28,715 nt of DNA from positions 1 through 28,715 of the forward strand of contig DATCIR010000087.1 in the NCBI GenBank assembly GCA_036507695.1. Direction: 5' to 3'. A program made the position numbers and the translations under genes. Positions 1 through 7,435 of the stretch are shown in pieces. A model generated the notes under the pieces. The model saw nothing but the letters and a program-made list of their open reading frames with translations, searched no databases and was not told where the DNA came from. Source of the stretch: JAKEGK01 sp036507695. Lineage in GTDB: Bacteria > Pseudomonadota > Gammaproteobacteria > SZUA-152. The stretch's first letter is position 1, and each line of letters starts with the position of its first letter.

Positions 1-315
1 TTGTTGGGTGAATCCTGTTCTCCCCCCAAAAGCGGATTACTCGATTATTTCTGGCATGATCTTGCGGGCGAACGGGGTTGTTTCGTCACGCTGGAGTACG
101 GCACCTATAACCTGGAAAAATTGCTTACCGCCTCCTGCGAAGAACAACGCTACCATAATAGTTATGGTCAAAACCTGGGGCAGCGTACTATCCATCATGC
201 CTCGGTAACGGCATTACACGATTTTTTCTATCCAAAGGACCACGTATGGCGGGAACTTGTGTTATTCCGCGCGGGACAGGTCATCACCATGGCTCTGCAA
301 GGCGTACTCGCATGA
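1..315 (+). CDS. DUF2817 / M14-like peptidase, C-terminal fragment
   Basis: The frame is open from the first base, so this is the 3' end of a gene that starts left of the window. The visible 104 residues resemble the C-terminal part of DUF2817 proteins, a family related to M14 zinc carboxypeptidases. The recognisable pieces are a beta strand followed by EYGTY and L-x-x-L (residues about 32-41), then a late block with FYPKD, WRE and a closing helix. In this family that glutamate-bearing region contributes to the active site; the zinc ligands would be upstream and cannot be seen. The TGA stop overlaps the ATG of the next gene (ATGA), so the two are almost certainly co-transcribed and translationally coupled. 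The family call rests on a short C-terminal segment only. Confidence 0.65.
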   Translation: MLGESCSPPKSGLLDYFWHDLAGERGCFVTLEYGTYNLEKLLTASCEEQRYHNSYGQNLGQRTIHHASVTALHDFFYPKDHVWRELVLFRAGQVITMALQGVLA

Positions 316-1457
316 CGCGGCAGATTTTTATTCGTTCGGCCGACAAGAATGACTTGGAGCGCCTGGTTGAAATCGAAAACACGTGTTTTACCACCGATAT
401 CCTGTCACGCCGCAGTTTTCAGCGTTTCATTCGCCATGGCGCCCACGACCTGAAGGTGGCGGAATCAAATAACGAGATAGTGGGGTATACGCTGGTGCTG
501 TACCGCACCGGCACCGGTCTGGCGCGCATGTACTCCATCGCGGTTATTCCGGCGCAACAGGGAAAAGGTATTGCCCGGCACCTCATGGAAGCCGCCGAGC
601 AAGCGGGCCGGGAACGGTTTTGCGCGTTTATGCGGCTGGAAGTGAACGTTAACAACGTACCCGCCATCCATTTATATAAAAAACTCGGCTACCGCCACAT
701 TGGCATGATCGAAAACTACTACGACGATGGCAGTGACGCACTGCGCATGGAAAAACGCATCTATGCCGGGTTGTTACACAAGAACATTGTGACCCCCTAT
801 TACGAACAGACCACTGACTTCACCTGCGGCCCCGCTGCGCTCATGATGGCCATGAAAATCCTTGATCCGGACTATGAAATGATTCGGCAGGAAGAACTGC
901 AAATCTGGCGCGAGGCAACGACCATTTTCATGACCTCCGGCCACGGCGGCTGCTCGCCACATGGCCTCGCATTGAGCGCCTGGCAGCGGGGATACCAGGT
1001 TGAACTTTATATTAATCAACCGGGCACGCCCTTTCTCGACGGTGTCCGGGATCCCGACAAAAAAGCGGTTATCGAATTGGTCCACCAAGACTTCCTTACA
1101 CGCATCAAAGATACCGACATTCAGTTACATGTGGAGGATTTCTCACCCGATAAACTGATGGATAGCCTGCGAAGTGAAAATGCCATCATCGCCCTGATCA
1201 GCACCTACCGGCTGAACCGCAACAAGGCGCCGCATTGGGTGTTTGTCGCCAGCGCCGACGAACATTTTGTGTATGTAAACGATCCCGACATTTCCGACGG
1301 TGCGTGGCAATCGGAAACCGACTACATCCAGGTGCCGATCAGCATCCCCGAGTTTATCAACATGTCGTGTTTCGGTCAGAGCCGGTTGCGCTGCCTGCTC
1401 ATACTGGATAAAAGTAACATTGTGAAAAAACCAGCACCACAACTCGCCGGTAAGTAA
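312..1457 (+). CDS. GNAT acetyltransferase fused to peptidase C39-like domain (DUF3335 type)
   Basis: This is a two-domain protein of 381 residues. Residues about 1-155 are a RimI-like GNAT N-acetyltransferase with the acetyl-CoA loop Q-Q-G-K-G-I-A and the typical N-x-x-A-x-x-L-Y-x-x-L-G-Y end. Residues about 160-365 are a C39-like papain-fold peptidase: Cys172 in D-F-T-C-G-P-A, His308 in P-H-W-V and Asp324 in N-D-P-D form a plausible triad. I chose the ATG at 312 rather than the first in-frame ATG at 246 because it overlaps the upstream stop (ATGA), has AAGG about 8 nt upstream, and puts the GNAT fold at the N terminus. There is no signal peptide, so it is probably cytoplasmic. This fusion is a known architecture often found near RimK-like ATP-grasp ligases; its substrate is unknown. 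The partner genes on both sides are also peptidases. Confidence 0.88.
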   Translation: MTRQIFIRSADKNDLERLVEIENTCFTTDILSRRSFQRFIRHGAHDLKVAESNNEIVGYTLVLYRTGTGLARMYSIAVIPAQQGKGIARHLMEAAEQAGRERFCAFMRLEVNVNNVPAIHLYKKLGYRHIGMIENYYDDGSDALRMEKRIYAGLLHKNIVTPYYEQTTDFTCGPAALMMAMKILDPDYEMIRQEELQIWREATTIFMTSGHGGCSPHGLALSAWQRGYQVELYINQPGTPFLDGVRDPDKKAVIELVHQDFLTRIKDTDIQLHVEDFSPDKLMDSLRSENAIIALISTYRLNRNKAPHWVFVASADEHFVYVNDPDISDGAWQSETDYIQVPISIPEFINMSCFGQSRLRCLLILDKSNIVKKPAPQLAGK

Positions 1458-1529
1458 TCTGTACCAGGATCCTGACTCCTGGGTGACTCATTTTTAAAAA
1501 TGCTTATCCAAAAATATTTGATTTAACTT

Positions 1530-2867
1530 ATGGCCGCGAACACCTACCGCGAAAAACTCAAAGCCCTGTCCGATCAGCTGGTTGCCGCCCAGCGGCCCAT
1601 CATGATACTCGACGCCATCAAGTGGCCGCGCCATTTGCAGCAGCAATTCATCGACAATGGCGGCCGTGAACCGCCAGCCATTGACGCCGCCTATTACGAG
1701 CGGCAACGCTTGGCATTTGATCCGGTCACTAAACAAAATGAACTCAAGCGGCTGCAGCGTTCCATTACTAAAAACCTGGGCAAACACGATGCGCTGGGAA
1801 AAATATTGCGCCATACGGTGGATCAATACCGGATCGTTATCGACATGCTGGCGCAGCGCGGGAAACCCGGATTCCTGCCTCTCAGCCAACAATTGTATGG
1901 CAGCGCACAGGATCACTTGCGCGGCGACCGCAAATCCATCATTGAACTGGGTGAACGCCTGTGCCATATTTTTTCCCTGCCCGCCGCGGCGCACCTCGCC
2001 CGTCTCTACCCGAAAAAACTGTCGGCGCAGGAGGCGGTAAACAGTTTGCAAAAAAAACTTGGCGGCTACTTTAATGACGGTGGTTATAAAGTCTGTCTGA
2101 GTGACGGTATCGTGTCGGATGCCTCGGCGGGCGGCGACACCATTAAAATCAACAGTAACGCGAGTTTTTCCGAACTCGATATAAAAGTGCTGGAGGTCCA
2201 CGAAGGCTGGGTGCATATCGGCAGTACGCTGAATGGCCGGAGCCAGCCCTGGGCGACGTGGTTAAGCGTAGGTTCACCGCGCATCACAGCAACCCAGGAA
2301 GGGCTGGCCATAATCATGGAAACACTGACGTTCAGCTCGTTTCCCAATCGCGCGCGCCGCATTAGCGACCGGGTCGTGGCCATCGACATGGCGGAACAAG
2401 GCGCCGATTTTATCGATGTCTACCGGCACTTTGTTGATAACGGACTCAGCGAACACGACAGCTACATTATCGCGCAACGCACGTTTCGCGGCGGCCAGGT
2501 AACCGGCGGGGCCTGCTTTACCAAGGATCTTTCCTATGTAAAAGGTTTTGTGGAAACCGTCAATTTTATTCGCAGCGCGATTCTCAGCGGGGTGCCGGAA
2601 ATTTTACCCATGCTGTTTGTCGGTAAGGTCACACTGGATGATTTGCCCAGTCTCTATGAACATTCCCTGGAAGGACTCATCAAACCACCCGTGTATTTAC
2701 CACCCATGTTTCGCGACCTCAACGGCTTGTACACCTGGTTTGGTTTTTCCAGCGGCATGACGCTGGTGGATCTGGGGCGGGTAAAACGCCATTTTGAAAA
2801 ATTGTTTGCCACCCTGCCTGCCGCCAGTCCCATCATCACGGCGGAACCCGATGTTGAAATCGATTAA
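1530..2867 (+). CDS. DUF1704 / QEGLA-motif metallopeptidase (TIGR02421-like)
   Basis: This 445-residue protein belongs to the DUF1704 family, annotated in bacteria as a flavohemoglobin expression-modulating QEGLA-motif protein and related to the eukaryotic tyrosine carboxypeptidases MATCAP. The zinc site is H224-E-G-W-V-H229 and the name-giving Q256-E-G-L-A260 follows; both are intact. It has no signal peptide and should be cytoplasmic. It starts 72 bp after the GNAT-C39 gene on the same strand, and a weak hairpin (AGGA/TCCT arms near 1464-1485) lies in the gap. The ribosome binding site is poor, but the ATG at 1530 gives the expected family N terminus. In other genomes the family occurs beside ATP-grasp ligases and N-formylglutamate amidohydrolases. 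A carboxypeptidase role removing ligated residues is inference. Confidence 0.88.
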   Translation: MAANTYREKLKALSDQLVAAQRPIMILDAIKWPRHLQQQFIDNGGREPPAIDAAYYERQRLAFDPVTKQNELKRLQRSITKNLGKHDALGKILRHTVDQYRIVIDMLAQRGKPGFLPLSQQLYGSAQDHLRGDRKSIIELGERLCHIFSLPAAAHLARLYPKKLSAQEAVNSLQKKLGGYFNDGGYKVCLSDGIVSDASAGGDTIKINSNASFSELDIKVLEVHEGWVHIGSTLNGRSQPWATWLSVGSPRITATQEGLAIIMETLTFSSFPNRARRISDRVVAIDMAEQGADFIDVYRHFVDNGLSEHDSYIIAQRTFRGGQVTGGACFTKDLSYVKGFVETVNFIRSAILSGVPEILPMLFVGKVTLDDLPSLYEHSLEGLIKPPVYLPPMFRDLNGLYTWFGFSSGMTLVDLGRVKRHFEKLFATLPAASPIITAEPDVEID

Positions 2868-2928
2868 CTGGCAAAAGGAGAATACATCGAACTGGATGAA
2901 ATCCGGCTAAACGGCAGAAAAAAAAACA

Positions 2929-3146
2929 CGGTCATAGCCGAATGGCACTTACTTAAAGAATGAGAGTTTATAAATAGCTTATTTGTTAGCCCTTATTTAC
3001 ATTCAATGAAATTCGTCATTGCGGCGGATGCCGGAATCCAGGGCATTTATTTCCGGATACCGGTTTACACCGGTATGACAGGGCCTGTGAAAATGCCAAT
3101 TTATTGTGCATGACTTTCTTAAGTAAGTGCCATTCCGGTCATAGCC
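2929..3146. mobile_element. MITE-like element, 17-bp TIRs with 11-bp target-site duplication
   Basis: The element spans 2940-3135 (196 bp). Its left end, GAATGGCACTTACTTAA (2940-2956), is the exact reverse complement of its right end (3119-3135). Directly outside lie two identical copies of CGGTCATAGCC (2929-2939 and 3136-3146), as expected for a target-site duplication. No transposase is encoded, so it is a non-autonomous element. The duplication length fits IS4-group transposases (10-13 bp), but I cannot name the parent element. Inside it is a second dispersed-type repeat (about 3014-3080) that includes an 8-bp-arm hairpin at 3057-3076. The insertion lies between the QEGLA gene and the TlpA-fusion gene. 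Confidence 0.85.
3057..3076. repeat. Hairpin of a REP-like repeat inside the MITE
   Basis: The arms ATACCGGT and ACCGGTAT pair perfectly around a TTAC loop. The hairpin ends a segment starting near 3014 (CGTCATTGCGG, then CCGGAATCCAG) that resembles the short intergenic repeats common in proteobacterial genomes. It may also act as a transcription stop after the upstream operon. Confidence 0.5.
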
Positions 3147-3196
3147 CTATCGGCGATTCCATAGGCAACGTCTCTCGCGGTATTTTCTTCAACCTG

Positions 3197-3202
3197 TATA
3201 AT
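3197..3202 (+). promoter_or_regulatory. Candidate -10 box for the TlpA-fusion gene
   Basis: A perfect TATAAT lies 24 bp upstream of the ATG at 3227. No convincing -35 is visible about 17 bp further up. If it is used, transcription would begin near 3208-3210, which excludes the first in-frame ATG at 3104 and makes 3209 leaderless. This favours translation from 3227 or 3254. The box lies in host sequence about 60 bp beyond the MITE end. Confidence 0.35.
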
Positions 3203-3226
3203 CGGTACATGCGCAGCACCGGAACA

Positions 3227-4528
3227 ATGGTTTCAATCCGACGTCCATTGGTCATGACCAGCCATACATTTTATTTTATTGTCCCCCTGCTCATCTGCCA
3301 GCTGTTCACTTCTGTGCATGCCAATACGGAATTAAAAAGTCAGGAATACCAAATTACCGCCAGTGACGGCACCGAACTTAACTTTACGCGCCACCCCGCC
3401 AAAGGTGACCGCCTGATTGTCTGGATCGCTCCGGGTTACGACATCCAGGAAAGATCTGCGCAAATGACCCGCCAGCTTGCGCAGGACGGTTTCGAAATCT
3501 GGGAGATTGATCTGGCCGAAGCATTGTTTCTGCCGCATAGCACGGAACAAATGCGCGCGTTTCCCGGCCACTACGTCGCGGATTTGATACAGGCGGCGCA
3601 CCAGGAAACCGGCAAAAAAATCCTGCTGACGGCACAATCGTATAGTGCTATACCCTTGTTGCGCGGCGTGCGCGCCTGGCAGACACGCAAACCCAGCACA
3701 GCTTATGTTGTCGGCGCCATATTGTTCTCACCGGACCTGTATACCACGGTGCCTTCTCTCGGCGAGGAGCCGGAGTATCTCCCCATCGCTTCCGCCAGCA
3801 ACATTCCGATTATGATTTTTCAGGACGGCCTGCGCGGTAATCGCTGGTATGTCGACAAACTGGTGGAAACCCTTGTCTCCGGCGGCAGCCAGCCGATGCT
3901 GAAAATTCTGCCGGGTGTAACGGGATTGTTTTACAGCGAGGATACTGCTCCGGCAACCTTGCAAGCGCTCGCGAATTTGCCGCGTGATATAAAAACCGGC
4001 ATTCAATTGCTGGAGAAATTACCCGCTCCACTCACTGCGGCGCCAATGGAAAAACCGTTCCGGCCGGTCGGCAGCGGTATTGATGACCGGTTGAAGCCGT
4101 TCAAGGGAAAATTTTTACCCTTTCCGATTGATCTTCAGGATGCGTTCGGCAAGCGCTATCAGCGCGGCGATTATAAAGGACAGGTGACAGTAGTTAACTT
4201 CTGGGCCTCGTGGTGCCCGCCCTGCGTCGAGGAAATTCCTTCACTGAATCGCCTGCGGGACAAAATGCGGGACTATTCCTTTGAACTGGTTTCCGTGAAC
4301 TACGCTGAAAGTCCGGACACGGTTCTGGAATTCTTAAACAAAGTTGATGTTAATTTTCCGGTACTGCTCGACGAAACCGGAAAAGTGTCCGCCCATTGGA
4401 AAATAATTGCATTTCCCTCCACTTTTATCATCGGCCCGGATGGTAGAATTCATTATGGTGTCAATGCCGCCATTCATTGGGATAGTCCGGATGTGGTCAG
4501 TAAACTGAAAGCGCTATTTAAACAATAG
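3227..4528 (+). CDS. Exported alpha/beta-hydrolase-like domain fused to TlpA-type thioredoxin
   Basis: The protein has 433 residues. It starts with a Sec signal (basic RR region, hydrophobic stretch F-Y-F-I-V-P-L-L-I, cleavage likely after V-H-A), so it acts in the periplasm or on the envelope. Residues about 40-270 look like an alpha/beta-hydrolase fold; the nucleophile elbow reads A-Q-S-Y-S instead of G-x-S-x-G, so the serine is kept but both glycines are replaced. Residues about 295-430 are a TlpA/ResA-like thioredoxin domain with W-C330-P-P-C333 and the cis-proline region F-P-S-T-F. A thiol-disulfide role is well supported by the CxxC; the hydrolase part may only bind a ligand. The frame is open from 3104, but 3104-3135 is the end of the MITE, so I moved the start to 3227; 3254 is an alternative. 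Confidence 0.75.
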   Translation: MVSIRRPLVMTSHTFYFIVPLLICQLFTSVHANTELKSQEYQITASDGTELNFTRHPAKGDRLIVWIAPGYDIQERSAQMTRQLAQDGFEIWEIDLAEALFLPHSTEQMRAFPGHYVADLIQAAHQETGKKILLTAQSYSAIPLLRGVRAWQTRKPSTAYVVGAILFSPDLYTTVPSLGEEPEYLPIASASNIPIMIFQDGLRGNRWYVDKLVETLVSGGSQPMLKILPGVTGLFYSEDTAPATLQALANLPRDIKTGIQLLEKLPAPLTAAPMEKPFRPVGSGIDDRLKPFKGKFLPFPIDLQDAFGKRYQRGDYKGQVTVVNFWASWCPPCVEEIPSLNRLRDKMRDYSFELVSVNYAESPDTVLEFLNKVDVNFPVLLDETGKVSAHWKIIAFPSTFIIGPDGRIHYGVNAAIHWDSPDVVSKLKALFKQ

Positions 4529-4642
4529 TAAACAGGCGCTATCAACCAAAAACTGATTGGCACTGCCGGCTCACAATTCCTGTTCCATCATCGGCAGTTG
4601 CAATCGCCACCAATGCCGGTATCGAACGTAATACCTTAAAAA

Positions 4643-5107
4643 TCAGTTGTGTTTGTTGTTATTTTTGCCGTTTGCCTTCGTTTGCTTTTGCTTCATTTTG
4701 CCCGGCGGATATTTCGCCTTATGCTCGGAATGCTTCGAGTAGGGTTTGTCACTGTCCATATCAATACTGATGTGAGAACCAAGACTGACTTTTAAACTGC
4801 CTGGCAGCGAAGCCGAAAGCTTCCATGCGCCGTCCGACAGGTAGAAATAAACACTGCGGCCGGTGTCGAAGTAGACCTGCGCATCCGGGTAATAATGATA
4901 ACTGTGTTTCGCGCGATAGCCATGCGCAGGGGCGTGATCAGGCGGCCCGTTTTTCTGCGGACTGCTCTTGGCGGGCTCTGCGCCGCCACTGCCGAGCTTG
5001 ATGCCGATATCCAGGTCCAACGCTCCAGCCTGCGGCGCGGCCACCAGCAACATCAGCGTCATTCCAACAGCAAAGTTAATACGGGGATAATTTCCGGTTT
5101 TTTTCAT
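4643..5107 (-). CDS. Small secreted protein of unknown function
   Basis: The protein has 154 residues. The ATG at 5107 has AGAGG 7 nt upstream; the frame extends to a TTG at 5113 that is less likely. Residues 1-29 form a clear Sec signal ending A-G-A. The mature part has a short proline-rich stretch, a conserved-looking core around Y-Y-P-D-A-Q-V-Y-F-D and Y-F-Y-L-S-D-G-A-W (about residues 70-100), and a very basic, Lys/His/Asn-rich tail. The core resembles short periplasmic hypothetical proteins with one small beta domain, which I cannot name. The tail suggests binding to an anionic surface, which is inference. It converges with the TlpA-fusion gene; the 114-bp gap between them holds arms ACTGCCG/CGGCAGT that could form a terminator. 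Confidence 0.7.
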   Translation of the reverse strand: MKKTGNYPRINFAVGMTLMLLVAAPQAGALDLDIGIKLGSGGAEPAKSSPQKNGPPDHAPAHGYRAKHSYHYYPDAQVYFDTGRSVYFYLSDGAWKLSASLPGSLKVSLGSHISIDMDSDKPYSKHSEHKAKYPPGKMKQKQTKANGKNNNKHN

Positions 5108-5141
5108 CGCCAAGCCTCTTTTTATGTCAATAGCCAGTAGT

Positions 5142-5163
5142 CTTTTATCGGCTAAGATAAAAG
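5142..5163. promoter_or_regulatory. Inverted repeat upstream of the small secreted protein gene
   Basis: CTTTTATC and GATAAAAG form perfect 8-bp arms around a 6-bp spacer, 35 bp upstream of the ATG at 5107. The position suits an operator or a promoter-overlapping dyad for the minus-strand gene. The regulator is unknown and the role is inferred from position only. Confidence 0.35.
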
Positions 5164-5502
5164 TTACATTAATAGAGACTAACGAATGAATCGCATTTAG
5201 GTGTACTCGAAACCATCACAAACACCGTGTGATGGATATCGCAATTCGTGGCAGGAAAAACAGCGCTTGCGTGGAATTCGCGAATAATCCAACCGCCGTC
5301 ATCTGCGCGGAGGCGCAGCGACTCAACGGCGCCAAGGATTTTCACGCATTGGCTGCGCAAGGGAAAACAGGCATTAACATGTGCTGGCTGGGGCCTGAGT
5401 GCCGGATAACGGCGCGAAGGAGAAATTTCCATGGGAGGCGTGGCTCATGCACAGCGATCAAGAAATGTATCGGCGTTCTCTACGTCAGTGAAAAAACGAA
5501 TT

Positions 5503-5527
5503 CTTCGCGTCTTTGCGCCTCTGCGTT
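5503..5527 (-). repeat. Dispersed repeat copy (GCAAAGGCG type)
   Basis: The segment is a near copy, in reverse orientation, of the 25-bp motif at 15370-15394 (about four mismatches). Motifs of this kind are scattered in intergenic DNA of many bacteria. No function is apparent. Confidence 0.5.
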
Positions 5528-5555
5528 GAAGATTTTATGTGTCCACTTACTCACA

Positions 5556-5583
5556 GCCGGATGACTATGGCCGGATGACTATG
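5556..5583. repeat. Perfect 14-bp tandem duplication at the GDH stop codon
   Basis: GCCGGATGACTATG is repeated exactly twice and followed by a partial third copy (GCCAGATG). The second unit contains the stop codon of the glutamate dehydrogenase gene (CTA on the plus strand at 5579-5581), so the duplication added downstream sequence without altering the protein. Confidence 0.85.
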
Positions 5584-6982
5584 GCCAGATGCCGCGCATC
5601 AAGGTTGCCTTGGTTACCCGCTCGATGGCGATGATCATCGCGATGGTGCGGAAATCCGGTGGTTGTGGCCGATGATTCGGCGCTACCGCTGCCGTTGCGG
5701 CCGATTCCTCACCCACGACAAATGACTGCCAGCGCTTAAACACAACATCCACCGCCTGATACATTTTTGCATTAAGCTTTTCCGTGATCTCGTCCAGATC
5801 CCATTGTTCGTTGGCCTGGTTTTGCACCCATTCATAATAACTTACCGTAACACCGCCGGCGTTAGCCAAAATATCGGGCAACACATAAACACCTCGCTGG
5901 TAAAGAATGTCATCCGCTTTGGGTGTCGTGGGATTGTTCGCCGCCTCCACGACCAGCTTGGCTTTTACATTATTGGCATTGCCGCCGTGAATCTGGTTTC
6001 CTAATGCGGCGGGCATCAAGATATCACAGTCCAGCTCCAGCAACTCGGCGTTGGCAATGGACAAGGTATTTGGCATGCCCACCACCGTGCCGTGTTGTGT
6101 CTTATATTGCGCAACCGCATCGGGATCCAATCCGTCTTCCCTAAAAATTCCGCCTTGACTGTCACTGACCGCGATAACGCGCCCACCCCTGCGATGGAAC
6201 GCGCGCGCGGCGACGGAACCGACATCACCAAAGCCCTGGATTACAATACGAGCGCCGGCGATTTCCAACTGGTTCGGAATGAGCGCCTTCGTCAGGAATC
6301 GCTCCGTGGCGTACACGCAGCCGTTGCCCGTGGCGTCGATACGGCCATAAGAGCCGCCCATTTCGATGGGTTTGCCGGTAACAACCGGCCGGTTGTTGTA
6401 ACCCGGATGCAGAATATCGTAGGTGTCGAAAATCCAGGCCATGGTCTGTTCGCTGGTATATAAGTCGGGGGCGGGAATATCCTTGTGCGGCCCGATTACA
6501 TCAAACAGCTCCGAAGTAAAACGCCGGGTAATGCGCCGCAGTTCCGCTTCGCTCAATGCTTTGGGATCGCACACCACGCCGCCTTTTGCGCCACCGAACG
6601 GGATATTGACCAGGGCGCATTTCCAGGTCATCAGTTTGGCGAGTGACACAACCTCTTCGCGCGTGACGTCAGGATGATAGCGAATGCCACCCTTGCCGGG
6701 ACCAAATACCCGGTTATGAATAACCCGGTAACCCTCAAAACTTTTGACGGACCCATCATCCAACTCAACCGGAAAGTTGATGATCGTTGTGCGCTTGGGT
6801 TTTTTCAGAAAATCGATCAGGCCTTTTTTCAAATCCACAATATGACGCGCGGCGCGGTCAAATTGCAGCTCACTGATATAAACAGGATCAAGGTTTTCAT
6901 CATCAACAATCGCTGCGGATTTTGCCGGCTGAATTGTTTTTGATGGATTGGTCTTTGCTGGCTTGGCTTTTTTATCTGACAT
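5579..6982 (-). CDS. Glu/Leu/Phe/Val dehydrogenase, glutamate dehydrogenase type
   Basis: The 467-residue protein catalyses, by family, reversible oxidative deamination of an amino acid, most likely glutamate to 2-oxoglutarate and ammonia. The dimerisation/catalytic domain has the signature F-G-G-A-K133-G-G with the catalytic lysine, and P-A-P-D173 supplies the catalytic aspartate. The Rossmann domain follows with G250-F-G-D-V-G255, and N-P-T-T-P lies in the second half. An N-terminal extension of about 30 residues is Lys/Ala/Pro-rich and is not part of the fold. It lies 36 bp after the HxlR gene on the same strand, so HxlR probably controls it. Cofactor preference cannot be read safely. The ribosome binding site is weak, so translation may depend on the upstream gene. 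Confidence 0.92.
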   Translation of the reverse strand: MSDKKAKPAKTNPSKTIQPAKSAAIVDDENLDPVYISELQFDRAARHIVDLKKGLIDFLKKPKRTTIINFPVELDDGSVKSFEGYRVIHNRVFGPGKGGIRYHPDVTREEVVSLAKLMTWKCALVNIPFGGAKGGVVCDPKALSEAELRRITRRFTSELFDVIGPHKDIPAPDLYTSEQTMAWIFDTYDILHPGYNNRPVVTGKPIEMGGSYGRIDATGNGCVYATERFLTKALIPNQLEIAGARIVIQGFGDVGSVAARAFHRRGGRVIAVSDSQGGIFREDGLDPDAVAQYKTQHGTVVGMPNTLSIANAELLELDCDILMPAALGNQIHGGNANNVKAKLVVEAANNPTTPKADDILYQRGVYVLPDILANAGGVTVSYYEWVQNQANEQWDLDEITEKLNAKMYQAVDVVFKRWQSFVVGEESAATAAVAPNHRPQPPDFRTIAMIIAIERVTKATLMRGIWP

Positions 6983-7018
6983 AGGCTTGTTAATAATTCC
7001 TCACCTTTGGTAAAAATA

Positions 7019-7339
7019 TTAAACTTTGTGCTCATTCATTTCAGACTGGACCTTTTCCACCACGTCGATAATTTCCAGGAACTTCCGGCCAAAGGGCGTA
7101 AAATGATATTCGACGTGCGGCGGAGTTTCAGGAAAAACTTCCTTGTCGATGATGCCGAACTTGTGGAGCTTGACCAGCCGCTCGTTCAGCACCTTGGTAG
7201 TCAACCCGTCAACCCGGCGCTGCATTTCACCGGGCCGGTTAATTCCAGTGCGAATCAAGTGCAGCACGGAAAGTGACCATTTGCAGCCGACTATCGACTC
7301 AACCATGCGGCCGACATTGGTTTCAGTATCCTGATTCAT
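7019..7339 (-). CDS. HxlR-family winged-helix transcriptional regulator
   Basis: The 106-residue protein has the full HxlR fold: a helix with G-C-K-W-S-L-S-V-L, a recognition region around P-G-E-M-Q-R-R and L-T-T-K-V-L-N-E-R-L, and a beta wing ending V-E-Y-H-F-T-P-F-G. Members act as dimeric DNA-binding proteins, and several sense reactive electrophiles, quinones or aldehydes through a conserved N-terminal cysteine. Here Cys19 (V-G-C-K-W) is in that position. The gene is the first of a two-gene unit with the dehydrogenase and is divergent from the DUF2024-P460 operon. The gap between them contains a repeated, palindromic operator-like sequence, so autoregulation plus control of the divergent operon is likely. 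Confidence 0.92.
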   Translation of the reverse strand: MNQDTETNVGRMVESIVGCKWSLSVLHLIRTGINRPGEMQRRVDGLTTKVLNERLVKLHKFGIIDKEVFPETPPHVEYHFTPFGRKFLEIIDVVEKVQSEMNEHKV

Positions 7340-7369
7340 ATTTTTAACTCGTTATAAAACAAAATTTTG

Positions 7370-7399
7370 TACCAAAAAGTAAGTGACTTACCAAAAAGT
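7370..7399. promoter_or_regulatory. Probable HxlR operator between divergent operons
   Basis: TACCAAAAAGT occurs twice in the same orientation (7370-7380 and 7389-7399), 19 bp apart, or nearly two helix turns. Between and overlapping them is the perfect palindrome GTAAGTGACTTAC (7379-7391). The half-site pattern, AAGT/ACTT arms with an A-run, resembles sites seen upstream of HxlR-type genes. It lies 31 bp upstream of the hxlR start and just upstream of the candidate -35 of the divergent operon, so one bound dimer pair could affect both promoters. Binding by this HxlR is inferred from position. Confidence 0.65.
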
Positions 7400-7406
7400 G
7401 CCGGCT

Positions 7407-7435
7407 TTTCAGTCCATGCTTTCTGTGAATAGAAT
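7407..7435 (+). promoter_or_regulatory. Candidate promoter of the small ORF-DUF2024-P460 operon
   Basis: TTTCAG (7407-7412) and TAGAAT (7430-7435) are separated by 17 bp. The -10 matches the sigma-70 consensus at five of six positions; the -35 is weak. It ends 39 bp upstream of the first ATG and begins 8 bp downstream of the operator-like repeat, a spacing that would suit activation from the operator or repression by occlusion. Confidence 0.4.

Larger units (their letters stand above)
5108..5578. other. Intergenic gap of 471 bp with repeats
   Basis: I see no convincing gene here. ORFs on both strands (5169-5432 and 5229-5564) lack ribosome binding sites, family likeness and supported starts. 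The gap holds an inverted repeat at 5142-5163 (8-bp arms), a copy of a dispersed GCAAAGGCG-type repeat at 5503-5527 and a 14-bp tandem duplication at 5556-5583. Confidence 0.6.

Noticed and set aside
2868..2963. Open frame of 31 codons after the QEGLA-gene stop, in the same frame
   Set aside because: It could suggest readthrough or a lost C terminus, but the family ends where the TAA is, and the last codons come from the MITE.
3104..3226. The first 41 codons of the TlpA-fusion frame as protein
   Set aside because: The ATG and the first ten codons lie in the right end of the MITE, the rest precedes a TATAAT box, and the signal peptide begins only later.
5229..5564. 111-codon plus-strand ORF in the gap after the secreted protein gene
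   Set aside because: It has no ribosome binding site or family likeness, and its end runs through a dispersed repeat and a tandem duplication.
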